NCBI GenBank assembly: GCA_934876235.1
Contig: CAKXKM010000031.1
Location: 1-19,703 of the forward strand
DNA from: Collinsella sp. AF02-46-1
GTDB taxonomy: Bacteria; Actinomycetota; Coriobacteriia; Coriobacteriales; Coriobacteriaceae
Length of the DNA stretch: 19,703 nucleotides
Reading direction: 5' to 3'
This document shows, piece after piece, positions 1-7,273 of this stretch. The notes under the pieces were generated by a model. That model did no database searches, had not been told where the DNA came from, and saw only the letters and a program-made list of their open reading frames with translations. Position 1 is the first letter of the stretch; every line of letters starts with the position of its first letter. The position numbers and the translations under genes are program-made.

Positions 1-648
1 GTCCTGATCTATACCGTGTCCCGGGTGCCGGCTCGTCGCGTCCTGTCATCGATGGCGCCGCTGCTGGCAATCGTCGCGGTGGTCGCAGTGCTCAACCTGT
101 TTTCCGACCAGAGCGGGCGCATTCTGTGGCAGCTCGGCTTTTTGCAGATAGGCGAGGGCTCGCTGCATTCCGCCGCCTTTATGGCGTGCCGCCTGACCTT
201 GATGATGGCCGGCATGAGCGCCATCACGCTCACCACACCGACGCTCGACCTCACCGTGGGCTTTGAGCGCCTGCTCGCGCCGTTTGCGCGTGTGGGACTT
301 CCTGCGCACGAGCTCGGCATGATTATGGGTATCGCGCTGCGCTTTATGCCGCAGTTTGCCACCGAGATGAAGCAGACGGCCGATGCGCAGGCGAGCCGCG
401 GCGCGCGCGTGACGGGAGGCCCGCTCGGCGGCGTTCGTATGCTCGGCAGTGTGGCGATTCCACTGTTCACGGGCGTGTTCCGTCATGCCGAGACGTTGTC
501 TGCCGCCATGGATGCCCGTTGCTATCATGGCGAGCAGGGCCGTACGCGTCTGCATGCGCTTACATTTGGCCGCGGCGATGCGTTGGCGGTGGTGGTGACG
601 GCGTTGCTGCTCATCTGCGTCATCGTCATCAATCTTCAACTTGTTTAG
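1..648 (+). CDS. ECF transporter transmembrane component EcfT (5' end cut by window)
   Basis: This looks like the transmembrane T subunit of an energy-coupling-factor vitamin/metal importer, which sits in the membrane and couples ATPases to a substrate-binding S component. The frame is open to base 1, so the true start lies outside the window; a GTG at 16 is unlikely to be the start because hydrophobic sequence is already under way. Hydrophobic stretches (for example around bases 52–105 and 571–645) alternate with a cytoplasmic loop carrying the two paired Ala-Arg signatures typical of the family: ASRGAR near bases 394–411 and MDARCYHG near 508–531, followed by GRTRL. The second signature has Cys where Gly is usual. 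These short helices contact the ATPases in known ECF complexes. The ATPase and S-component genes would be expected upstream. The protein ends in a last membrane helix just before the TAG. A CbiQ-type assignment cannot be excluded. Confidence 0.85.
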   Translation, partial: VLIYTVSRVPARRVLSSMAPLLAIVAVVAVLNLFSDQSGRILWQLGFLQIGEGSLHSAAFMACRLTLMMAGMSAITLTTPTLDLTVGFERLLAPFARVGLPAHELGMIMGIALRFMPQFATEMKQTADAQASRGARVTGGPLGGVRMLGSVAIPLFTGVFRHAETLSAAMDARCYHGEQGRTRLHALTFGRGDALAVVVTALLLICVIVINLQLV

Positions 649-678
649 GCGCGATTCGAGCGCAGGAAAGGGGTCCCC

Positions 679-1125
679 ATGACCGACAACCACCGCACGG
701 CGCAGCTCGAGCGCGTCTGTTCGTATCTTAGGCGTATTCCGGCGTGGTATCTCGCCACGATCGACGTGACGGACGGACATCAGCCGCGCGTGAGGCCGTT
801 CTCGTTTACCATGGTCGATGACGGAAAACTGTGGTTTTGCACGTCGCGCGATAAGGACGTGTGGGCGGAGCTGAGCGCGAATCCCAAGTTTGAGGTATCG
901 GGCTGGAAGCCGGGGGAGTGCTGGATCGTGTTAACGGGCGAAGCTGCGCTCGAGGATGATGCGGTCGTGAGCGAGCGCGTGCGCCAAGCGGGTTTTAAGC
1001 ACATGGTGGGCATCGGCGAGGAACACGAGAGTGCCAACGACGGCCGCCTTGCTTTCTTTTCGGTCCGCAACATTGCCGCGCGCTTCTGTGATATCGACGG
1101 CAGCGAGGAGCGCCTGGAGCTCTAG
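679..1125 (+). CDS. pyridoxamine 5'-phosphate oxidase-like FMN-binding protein, copy 1
   Basis: A 148-residue protein of the split-barrel FMN-binding superfamily (PNPOx-like). Recognisable features are an N-terminal helix, then PAWYLAT (about residues 20–26), a basic/aromatic PRVRPFSF segment (about 35–42) that in this family lines the flavin phosphate site, GKLWFCTS (about 48–55), and a second half ending with an FFSV strand. It is far too short and divergent for a true PdxH; proteins of this type are often annotated as flavin or F420-dependent oxidoreductases of unknown substrate. An AGGAAAGGGG ribosome site lies 7–15 bases before the ATG. The gene follows the EcfT gene after 30 bases and precedes a paralogue, so co-transcription is likely. 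The substrate is unknown. Confidence 0.8.
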   Translation: MTDNHRTAQLERVCSYLRRIPAWYLATIDVTDGHQPRVRPFSFTMVDDGKLWFCTSRDKDVWAELSANPKFEVSGWKPGECWIVLTGEAALEDDAVVSERVRQAGFKHMVGIGEEHESANDGRLAFFSVRNIAARFCDIDGSEERLEL

Positions 1126-1176
1126 CGCGTCTCAAATTAACTACCCGTTCCGAATTAGCTAGCGCCAGGAGGACAC

Positions 1177-1587
1177 ATGGACGGATTGAATACGGTGTTG
1201 GAGTATCTGACGTCGGTGCCGGCATGGTATTTGGCGACGAGCGTTGACGGACAGCCTCATGTGCGTCCGTTTTCGTTTGCGCAGATCCAGGACGGCAAGC
1301 TGTGGTTTGTAACAGCGCGCACCAAAGATGTGTGGCAAGAGCTGCTGCAAAACCAGCGCTTTGAGGCCACGAGTTGGTGGCCGGGCCATGGCTGGCTCAT
1401 CTTGCGCGGGCGTGCCGGCTTGGATGACCGGGCTTTAGGCGAAATGCGCGAAGCTGGGTGGAAGCATCTAGAGCGCCTGGGCGAGCACTATGAGGGGCCT
1501 AACGACCCCACGCTCGTCTTCTTTAGCGTCGAGGATCCCGAGGCTTTTATCTGCAATCACGACGAATGGGTGCCGGTCGAGCTCTAG
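1177..1587 (+). CDS. pyridoxamine 5'-phosphate oxidase-like FMN-binding protein, copy 2
   Basis: A 136-residue paralogue of the preceding gene, about half identical by eye along its whole length: PAWYLAT, PHVRPFSF, GKLWFVTA, KDVWQEL and VFFSVED all recur in the same order. Like copy 1 it should form a homodimeric split-barrel that binds FMN (family knowledge); substrate and electron donor cannot be told from sequence. A strong AGGAGG site sits just upstream of the ATG, closer to consensus than that of copy 1, which could give stronger translation. The 51-base gap from copy 1 holds no terminator, so the two are probably one transcript. The gene is followed by a long palindrome at 1624–1677 that probably closes this transcription unit. 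Confidence 0.8.
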   Translation: MDGLNTVLEYLTSVPAWYLATSVDGQPHVRPFSFAQIQDGKLWFVTARTKDVWQELLQNQRFEATSWWPGHGWLILRGRAGLDDRALGEMREAGWKHLERLGEHYEGPNDPTLVFFSVEDPEAFICNHDEWVPVEL

Positions 1588-1623
1588 CCAGCTGGCTCAT
1601 CCTAACAACTTGGTTTCGCATGG

Positions 1624-1677
1624 GCGGGCCCCGTATTGCCCGGCGCCGTTAGGAGCGCCGGTCAATACGGGGCCCGC
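1624..1677. terminator. long palindrome after the flavoprotein pair (no U-tract)
   Basis: A perfect 15-bp stem (GCGGGCCCCGTATTG at 1624–1638 with its complement at 1663–1677), one C/T mismatch, then a 7-bp inner stem (1640–1646 with 1655–1661) around an 8-base loop. The position, 36 bases after the copy 2 stop, suits a transcription end or mRNA 3' stabiliser, but neither side has a T-run, so it is not a classical intrinsic terminator. It could also be a dispersed extragenic palindrome. Confidence 0.5.
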
Positions 1678-1721
1678 TCCATTTGTCAATTCCTTCAAGC
1701 GAATGTGTCGGGAATGTTTCA

Positions 1722-1758
1722 ATGCATGAATATGCAAGCCATTTACGTATTCATGCAT
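1722..1758. promoter_or_regulatory. putative arginine repressor (ArgR) operator upstream of argC
   Basis: A perfect 11-bp inverted repeat: ATGCATGAATA at 1722–1732 and TATTCATGCAT at 1748–1758, separated by 15 bases. The TGAATA/TATTCA cores match the half-site of known ArgR/AhrC boxes (TGAAT–ATTCA), although the spacing is longer than the contiguous 18-bp E. coli box. It lies about 85–120 bases before argC. A possible extended -10 (TGCTAAAGT, 1766–1774) lies directly downstream, so a bound repressor would cover the -35 region. The sequence symmetry is seen; the ArgR assignment rests on similarity and on the arginine genes that follow. Confidence 0.6.
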
Positions 1759-1842
1759 CTTTTGGTGCTAAAGTTTCAACCCACTTCATAACGACGGCTG
1801 CGGGATGCGCATTGGTGCATAACTGCAGACAAGGAGTCTGAT

Positions 1843-2913
1843 ATGTCTGTAAAGGTTGGAATCGTCGGTGCGGCTGGATATGCCGGCGCCGAGCTCATTC
1901 GCCTCGTCCTCGGTCATCCCGAGTTTGAACTTGTTGCCGTTACGTCCAACGCCGATGCCGGCCAGCCGCTGTCCGCGGTGTATCCGAGCTTTGCTGGTGT
2001 GAGCGATCTGGTTTTCACCACGCATGATGCCCCCGAGCTCAAGAACTGCGACGCGGTCTTTTTGGCCGTGCCGCACACGGCTGCCATGGCACAGGTGCCC
2101 GCGCTGCTTGCATCGGGCGTCTCCTGCTTTGATCTTTCGGCCGACTACCGTCTGAACGACGCGTCCGTTTTTGAGGCTTGGTATGCCGCCGAGCATGCGA
2201 GCCCTGAGCTGCTCAAGACCCGTGCCTTCGGTCTGCCCGAGCTGTTCTGCCAAGACTTGGAGACCGCCGCATCCGACCATGCCGACGGCAAGCCCGTGCT
2301 GGTTGCCTGCGCCGGCTGCTATCCCACCGCAACGAGCCTCGCCGCCGCTCCTGCCGTGCGCGCGGGCTGGGTGGCCGAGAACGGCCCCGTGATTGTCGAT
2401 GCCATTAGCGGCGTGACGGGCGCCGGTAAGTCCTGCGACGCCCGCACCCATTTTTGCAGCGCGGACGAGAACCTGGAGGCCTACGGCGTGGGCAAGCATC
2501 GCCACACGCCCGAGATTGAGCAAATCCTTGGCCTGACCGATCGTGTCGTCTTTACCCCGCACCTGGCACCGCTCAAGCGCGGCCTGCTCTCCACGGTGAC
2601 GCTGCCGCTCGCGCCGCAGGCTCTCGACACTCTGGCTCTTGAGGATGTCGTCGACCATTACAAGCAGTTCTACGCCGGTCGTACCTTTGTGCGCGTGCTC
2701 GATGCCGGCCAGCAGCCCAAGACGGCTTCGGTCGTCGGTACCAACGCTGCCCAGATTGGCCTCGCGCTCAACAAGCGCGCGGGCGTGCTGGTGGCGACGG
2801 GTGCTATCGACAATTTGTGCAAGGGCGCTGCGGGCCAAGCAGTCCAGTGCGCCGATATCGTCTTTGGTTTTGACGAGCGACGAGGCTTGCCCACAGTGGC
2901 GTGCCCGGTGTAG
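1843..2913 (+). CDS. argC: N-acetyl-gamma-glutamyl-phosphate reductase
   Basis: The enzyme reduces N-acetylglutamyl 5-phosphate to N-acetylglutamate semialdehyde with NADPH, the third step to ornithine, in the cytoplasm. At 356 residues it has normal length for the family. The N-terminal GAAGYAGAELIRL (about residues 9–21) is the nucleotide-binding glycine motif of ArgC. The catalytic Cys is Cys159 in the GCYPT segment, and HRHTPEIEQ (about 219–227) is the family's substrate-binding stretch. The ATG at 1843 has an AAGGAG site about 8 bases upstream. It opens the argC-J-B-D cluster and lies behind the presumed ArgR operator at 1722–1758, so arginine-dependent repression is likely. A terminator-like structure follows it, so distal genes may be expressed at a different level. 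Confidence 0.97.
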   Translation: MSVKVGIVGAAGYAGAELIRLVLGHPEFELVAVTSNADAGQPLSAVYPSFAGVSDLVFTTHDAPELKNCDAVFLAVPHTAAMAQVPALLASGVSCFDLSADYRLNDASVFEAWYAAEHASPELLKTRAFGLPELFCQDLETAASDHADGKPVLVACAGCYPTATSLAAAPAVRAGWVAENGPVIVDAISGVTGAGKSCDARTHFCSADENLEAYGVGKHRHTPEIEQILGLTDRVVFTPHLAPLKRGLLSTVTLPLAPQALDTLALEDVVDHYKQFYAGRTFVRVLDAGQQPKTASVVGTNAAQIGLALNKRAGVLVATGAIDNLCKGAAGQAVQCADIVFGFDERRGLPTVACPV

Positions 2914-2941
2914 CACATTCGATTGTTAACGATTTGGTAGT

Positions 2942-3023
2942 CGGGTATCGAGTTGGGCGCCACTTTTAAGCTGGTCTGGTAATTGCGACCAGCATGGCGC
3001 GCCAGCCGATACCCGCTTTTTTA
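2942..3023 (+). terminator. nested three-stem hairpin with T-run between argC and argJ
   Basis: An outer 9-bp stem (CGGGTATCG at 2942–2950 with 3007–3015), a middle 6-bp stem (GCGCCA 2957–2962 with TGGCGC 2995–3000) and an apical 7-bp stem (GCTGGTC 2970–2976 with GACCAGC 2987–2993) are stacked, and CTTTTTTATTT follows. This has the make-up of an intrinsic terminator, placed inside an operon 26 bases before the argJ start codon. It could act as a partial terminator, an attenuator or an RNA-processing site. Confidence 0.65.
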
Positions 3024-3048
3024 TTTGATATAAGGAGTCATAGGGACG

Positions 3049-4317
3049 ATGAATACCGATCTGTTTGACATCAAGATTCGCGCCGTCGAGGGCGGCGTTA
3101 CGGCAGCGGCCGGCTTTAAGGCCGCAGGTATCCATACGGGATTCCGAAAGAATCCCGAGCGCTTGGACTATGCGCTCGTTGTGCCCGATAAGCCCTGTCC
3201 CGGCGCCGGCGTGTTTACGACCAACCGTTTTTGCGCGGCACCGGTGCAGGTGAGCCGTGCCAACCTGGGCGGCGCGGACAAGGGCTATGGCATCATCGCC
3301 GGCGTTTCGGTCAACTCAGGCAATGCCAACGCCGCCACGGGTGAGACCGGCCTTGCATGCGCGCGCGAGACGTGCAGCATCGCATCGCAGGTCATCGGCT
3401 GCGAGCCCCAGCAGATTCTGGTCGCCTCCACGGGTGTGATTGGTCAGATTCTGCCGATCGACACGTTTGAGACCGCCATTCCTGCTGCCTACGAGGCGCT
3501 CTCCGCCCACGGTGGCGCCGATGCCGCTCGCGCCATCATGACGACCGACACGCACTCCAAGGAGTACGCCGTATCCTACGTCAGTGAGGCTGCGGGTCAT
3601 GCGGGCAATGTCTATACGGTAGGCGGCATGTGCAAGGGCTCGGGTATGATCATGCCCAACATGGCCACCATGATCGCAGTTATCACCACCGATGCCCCCG
3701 TCGAGCCTGTGGCACTTCATGCCCTGCTGCTCTCGACCGTCAAGCAGACCTTTAACAAGGTAACGGTCGATTCCGACACCTCGACCAACGACACCTGCAT
3801 CATGCTTGCCTCCGGCGCCGCTGCCGCAGATGCCGAGCCTATCGTCGAGGGCTCCAATGCCTTTAACGAGTTGGCATTTGCCGTGCACGAGGTGTGCGAG
3901 AGCCTGGCGCGCAATATCGCCGCCGATGGTGAGGGCGCATCCAAGCTTGTTACGGTCAACGTTACCGGCGCCGTGAACGACGAGGAGGCCGATATCGCCG
4001 CCCGTGCCGTTGCCAACTCGCCGCTCGTTAAGACCTGCATCGCCGGCCACGACTGCAACTGGGGCCGCGTTGCTATGGCGCTTGGCAAGTGCGGCGTGAA
4101 GTTTAATCAGGAAGACGTTTCCATCGACATGATGGGCATGCCCGTCTGCCGCGACGGCCTGACCGTTCCCTTTGACGAGGACGAGGCCCTGCGACGTTTT
4201 GAGGCGCCCGAGATCGTGATCTCGGCCGACCTGGGCGCGGGCGACGCGGCGACCACCGTGTGGACTTGCGACCTCACGCACAAGTACATCTCCATTAACG
4301 GCGACTACCGTTCCTAG
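3049..4317 (+). CDS. argJ: bifunctional ornithine acetyltransferase / N-acetylglutamate synthase
   Basis: ArgJ moves the acetyl group from N-acetylornithine to glutamate, giving ornithine and regenerating N-acetylglutamate, which makes this a cyclic arginine pathway; some ArgJ enzymes can also use acetyl-CoA. The 422-residue length is typical. The self-cleavage site is clear: KGSGMIMPNMATM, with Thr207 as the nucleophile that becomes the N-terminus of the beta chain (cleavage after Ala206). VNSGNANAATG (about residues 88–98), STGVIG and the near C-terminal GHDCNWGRV segment are further family signatures, and the C-terminus YISINGDYRS is typical. The ATG at 3049 has AAGGAG at 3032–3037, a somewhat long spacing. 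Whether it is mono- or bifunctional cannot be read from sequence; absence of a nearby argA fits the bifunctional or recycling role. Confidence 0.96.
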   Translation: MNTDLFDIKIRAVEGGVTAAAGFKAAGIHTGFRKNPERLDYALVVPDKPCPGAGVFTTNRFCAAPVQVSRANLGGADKGYGIIAGVSVNSGNANAATGETGLACARETCSIASQVIGCEPQQILVASTGVIGQILPIDTFETAIPAAYEALSAHGGADAARAIMTTDTHSKEYAVSYVSEAAGHAGNVYTVGGMCKGSGMIMPNMATMIAVITTDAPVEPVALHALLLSTVKQTFNKVTVDSDTSTNDTCIMLASGAAAADAEPIVEGSNAFNELAFAVHEVCESLARNIAADGEGASKLVTVNVTGAVNDEEADIAARAVANSPLVKTCIAGHDCNWGRVAMALGKCGVKFNQEDVSIDMMGMPVCRDGLTVPFDEDEALRRFEAPEIVISADLGAGDAATTVWTCDLTHKYISINGDYRS

Positions 4318-4398
4318 ATTCCAGGCACGCTGCGCATCTTGCCGCGATTGCGGACAGCGGAGCACGGCGCGATAACGATACGAAAGACGAGGCAGACT

Positions 4399-5379
4399 AT
4401 GAAATTCGCACGCGATTGTCGTTCGAGCGAATCCAACGAAGCAACCGCGCAGCTGCTGTTCGAAGCGCTGCCGTGGATTAAGAACCTGACCGGCAAGACG
4501 GTTGTTATCAAATATGGCGGAGCCGCCATGGTCGACGAGCAGCTGCGCCGCGACGTGATGAGCGACATCGTCCTGCTCAAGATCATCGGTATGCGTCCCG
4601 TCATCGTGCATGGTGGCGGCAAGGCTATCAACGAGGCGCTGAGCCATTACGATATTCCCGTCGAGTTTAAGAACGGCCAGCGCGTGACCACGCCGGCGAC
4701 CATGGATATCGTGCGCGAGGTACTGGGCGGCAAGGTCAACCAGGAGCTGGTTGCTGCCATCAACCACCACGGCAACCTGGCCGTGGGCGTGTCGGGCAGC
4801 GATGCCGGCACGCTCATCGCCGAGCCGCTCGACCCCGAGCTCGGCCGCGTAGGCAAGGTCACGCACGTCAACACCGACTATATCGAGCGCCTGCTCGATA
4901 GCGAGTACATCCCCGTCATCGCTACCGTCGCGGCGGGGGAGGACGGCGGTTTCTTCAACATCAACGCCGATACCGCCGCCGGTGCCGTTGCGGCGGCGCT
5001 GCATGCGCATAAGGCGATCTTTTTGACCGACGTCGACGGCCTGTACAAGGACTTTAGCGATAAAGACTCACTCATCTCCAACCTAACACTCGACGAGGTT
5101 AACGAAATGCTCTACGGCGGCGAGGTCGATAAGGGCATGATTCCCAAGCTGCGCGCGGCCGTCGATGCGCTTGCCGGCGGCGTATTTCGCGTTCACATCA
5201 TCAACGGCACCACGCCGCATTCGCTGCTGCTGGAGCTGCTGACCGATGCCGGCGTCGGCACCGTGATCCATTCCACCGAGACGGCTTACGAGTTCGATAC
5301 GCATCCGCATCCGCTTTCGACGTTTGCTGCGCGTCTGACCGAGAACCTCGACGAGGTCGAGAAGCTTCAGACGGTCTAA
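4399..5379 (+). CDS. argB: acetylglutamate kinase
   Basis: ArgB phosphorylates N-acetylglutamate with ATP, the step before ArgC and commonly the arginine-feedback point. I chose the ATG at 4399 because GAGG at 4389–4392 is correctly spaced; a TTG at 4339 in the same frame would add 20 non-conserved residues and lacks a ribosome site. In the 326-residue form, the KYGGAAM loop (about residues 39–45), VHGGGKAIN (about 70–78), and the C-terminal KGMIPKLRAAVDAL and VHIINGTTPHSLLLELLTDAGVGT segments identify the amino-acid kinase fold with acetylglutamate specificity. A C-terminal tail of roughly 30 residues after GVGTVI, and about 25 residues ahead of the core, are longer than the roughly 300 residues usual in the family. 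An N-terminal helix is associated with arginine-inhibitable hexameric ArgB in other bacteria; whether this extension is one is not clear. Confidence 0.96.
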   Translation: MKFARDCRSSESNEATAQLLFEALPWIKNLTGKTVVIKYGGAAMVDEQLRRDVMSDIVLLKIIGMRPVIVHGGGKAINEALSHYDIPVEFKNGQRVTTPATMDIVREVLGGKVNQELVAAINHHGNLAVGVSGSDAGTLIAEPLDPELGRVGKVTHVNTDYIERLLDSEYIPVIATVAAGEDGGFFNINADTAAGAVAAALHAHKAIFLTDVDGLYKDFSDKDSLISNLTLDEVNEMLYGGEVDKGMIPKLRAAVDALAGGVFRVHIINGTTPHSLLLELLTDAGVGTVIHSTETAYEFDTHPHPLSTFAARLTENLDEVEKLQTV

Positions 5380-5448
5380 CTGACCCGCAGCCGCCCCATT
5401 TCTGCACCCATAGGCCTGCGCCGTCCGGCGCTCAACGAAAGGCATCCC

Positions 5449-6732
5449 ATGTCACTTGCAGCTCAGCAATCGCTTGAATCCCATTACGTTATGCATACCT
5501 TTGGCCGCTCTCCGGTCGAGTTTGTCGAGGGTCACGGCATGAAGCTCACCGGCGACGATGGTCGTGAGTACCTCGACTTTCTTGCCGGCATCGGCGTGTG
5601 CAGCCTAGGTCATGGCGACCCGGCTGTGCTCTCGGCGCTCGAGGCACAGACCAAAAAGCTCATGCATGTCTCCAATTACTTCTACATCGAGCAGCGTGGA
5701 CAGGTCGCGGCGCTGCTGTCCAAGCTTGCCAACGACGACTTAGATGGTGCACGCGTGCTTGCCGATGCCATTGCCGCCGGCGATGAGACCACGGCAGCTG
5801 CTCTTGGTGCCCCGGCTGCGGATGAGCAGGTTTGGGAGACCTTCTTTGCCAACTCCGGCGCCGAGGCCAACGAGGGCTCGATGAAGCTCGCGCGCCTGTA
5901 CGCCAAGCGTGCCGGTAATGGCGGCAACACCATCGTGTGCATGCGCGGCGGCTTCCACGGCCGTACGCTCGAGACCATTGCCGCCACCATGCAGGATTGG
6001 CTGCAGGACAGCTTCCGCCCGCTGCCGGGTGGCTTTGTGGCCTGCACGCCCAACGATGTGGATGAGCTGCGTGCGATCTTTAAGCAGCTGGGGAGCGAAA
6101 TTTGTGCCGTGATGCTCGAGCCGATCCAGGGTGAGAGCGGTGTGCATCCCATGACCGAGGAGTTTATGGCTACGGCGCGCGACCTGGCACACGAAGTGGG
6201 CGCCGTGCTTATCGCCGACGAGGTCCAGTGCGGCATCTTCCGCTCCGGCAAGCCGTTTGCGTTCCAGACCTATGGCGTGGAGCCCGACATCATGAGCCTT
6301 GCCAAGGGCATTGCTGATGGCGTGCCCATGGGTGCCGTCGTGGCGAAGAAGGAGATTGCCGACGTGTTTAAGCCGGGCGACCACGGCTCGACCTTTGGCG
6401 GTAGCTGCTTGGCCATCGCGGCGTGTGCCGCGACGCTCTCCGCGCTTGTGCGTGGCGATTATGCCGAGCATGCTGCCAAGGTGGGTGCCTATATGGAGGC
6501 AAAGCTCGCCAAGCTGCCGCACGTGACCGAGGTACGTGGTCGCGGCTTGATGCTCGGCTGTGATTTGGATGATGCCGCGGGCGACGCGCATGGTGTTGTT
6601 GCCCGCGCGCTGGCCGCCGGTGCCGTGATCAACGCTACGGGTGCGCATACGCTGCGTTTCCTGCCGCCACTCGTCTGCGAGGAAGCCGACGTGGACAGTC
6701 TGATCGAGATCCTGTCGGGTGTTTTGGGCTAA
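5449..6732 (+). CDS. argD: acetylornithine aminotransferase
   Basis: A PLP-dependent class III aminotransferase of 427 residues that converts N-acetylglutamate semialdehyde to N-acetylornithine using glutamate. Visible are the GDDGREYLDFLAGIGV N-terminal segment, FANSGAEANE (phosphate contact), GGFHGRT, the EPIQGE and LIADEVQCG stretch, and the Schiff-base lysine Lys286 in SLAKGIADG, followed by GSTFGG. The ATG at 5449 has GAAAGG upstream. An unusual Ala/Asp-rich insertion of about 28 residues lies at roughly 98–126, between LANDDLDG and the VWETFFANSG core, where typical ArgD proteins have only a short connection. It is the last gene of the operon; no argF follows, so carbamoylation of ornithine must be encoded elsewhere. 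Confidence 0.95.
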   Translation: MSLAAQQSLESHYVMHTFGRSPVEFVEGHGMKLTGDDGREYLDFLAGIGVCSLGHGDPAVLSALEAQTKKLMHVSNYFYIEQRGQVAALLSKLANDDLDGARVLADAIAAGDETTAAALGAPAADEQVWETFFANSGAEANEGSMKLARLYAKRAGNGGNTIVCMRGGFHGRTLETIAATMQDWLQDSFRPLPGGFVACTPNDVDELRAIFKQLGSEICAVMLEPIQGESGVHPMTEEFMATARDLAHEVGAVLIADEVQCGIFRSGKPFAFQTYGVEPDIMSLAKGIADGVPMGAVVAKKEIADVFKPGDHGSTFGGSCLAIAACAATLSALVRGDYAEHAAKVGAYMEAKLAKLPHVTEVRGRGLMLGCDLDDAAGDAHGVVARALAAGAVINATGAHTLRFLPPLVCEEADVDSLIEILSGVLG

Positions 6733-7089
6733 CGCGGCGCAATAACTCAATTTGGACCGAGTTCCGGACTGCGGACGTGCCCTATGCGGCATGATTCAGC
6801 GGTCTGGAGCCCGTTTTGCCTTAGATTTGCTAAGGCAGGGAGACCTGCTGGTCAAAAAACATCAAATATGAGTACTGTTACCGATTTGGTAGCAGCAATT
6901 TTGGACTAATAAGGCCAGATGGCAAGTCGAAATGGCGATGAATACACGATTTTGATCTGACTGTTAGTCCTTATAATGGACATATGTTGCGTAACCTAAG
7001 CAAACACTATCTGTTTATATGTTGCAAGCAAAGTAGCAGTACTCATTTTTGCCATTATTTGGCCACGGCCTTTGTGACAGATGTGCTGG
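6733..7089 (+). other. intergenic stretch after argD, no recognised gene
   Basis: I find no gene with a convincing ribosome site here. Visible items are: a perfect 8-bp hairpin, TGCCTTAG/CTAAGGCA at 6817–6824 and 6830–6837 with a 5-base loop and no T-run; a 13-codon ATG frame at 6868–6909 without a Shine-Dalgarno; a 7-bp inverted repeat GGACTAA/TTAGTCC at 6903–6909 and 6964–6970; and a consensus -10 TATAAT at 6972–6977 with only a poor TTGATC at 6952–6957, too close for a normal -35. The base composition from about 6850 to 7060 is clearly more AT-rich than the flanking genes, which suggests a regulatory or acquired segment. Confidence 0.5.
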
Positions 7090-7175
7090 CGGGTTCGAAT
7101 CCCATGCGCTGGGCCCAAAAAAGAAAGGCCCCCATAGCTGGGAGCCTATCAAATCAGTGGTGGGCGATGAGGGAT
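7090..7175. repeat. 86-bp duplicated segment, copy 1 (tRNA 3'-end remnant plus terminator)
   Basis: This matches 7274–7359 base for base in length and order: a 30-bp identical left part (7090–7119, containing GGGTTCGAATCCC like a T-arm), a 38-base diverged centre forming a hairpin, and an 18-bp identical right part (7158–7175). The right part is the reverse complement of the 3' end of tRNA-Val including CCA. After 7175 the tRNA sequence breaks off, so this is a truncated tRNA end. On the minus strand the central hairpin (7127–7133 with 7140–7146, one G-U pair) is followed by TTTCTTTTTT and would work as a terminator. Confidence 0.8.
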
Positions 7176-7273
7176 GTCGCGTGCGGCTGACGCCGCCCGC
7201 TTTCGCTTCGGGCCTACGGCCCTCGCGTGCTGCGCTGGAAAACGCTTCGCGTTTCCTCAGCTCCGCACCCTTT
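7176..7273. other. GC-rich multi-hairpin spacer between the two duplicated segments
   Basis: No gene is recognised. GTGCGG (7181–7186) can pair with CCGCAC (7263–7268), enclosing smaller hairpins: GCCCG/CGGGC (7195–7199 with 7209–7213), which competes with GGGCC/GGCCC (7210–7214 with 7218–7222), and GGAAAACGC/GCGTTTCC (7237–7245 with 7249–7256, one bulged A). It could be a structured RNA, a small mobile or repetitive element, or a remnant of the sequence that separated the duplicated segments. Confidence 0.4.

Noticed and set aside
679..1587. Assigning the two flavoproteins as PdxH
   Set aside because: They are much shorter than PdxH and lack its C-terminal substrate-binding segment; only the fold family can be supported.
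3316..5010. A long minus-strand open frame opposite argJ and argB
   Set aside because: It spans two genes with clear catalytic motifs on the + strand and has no motifs of its own.
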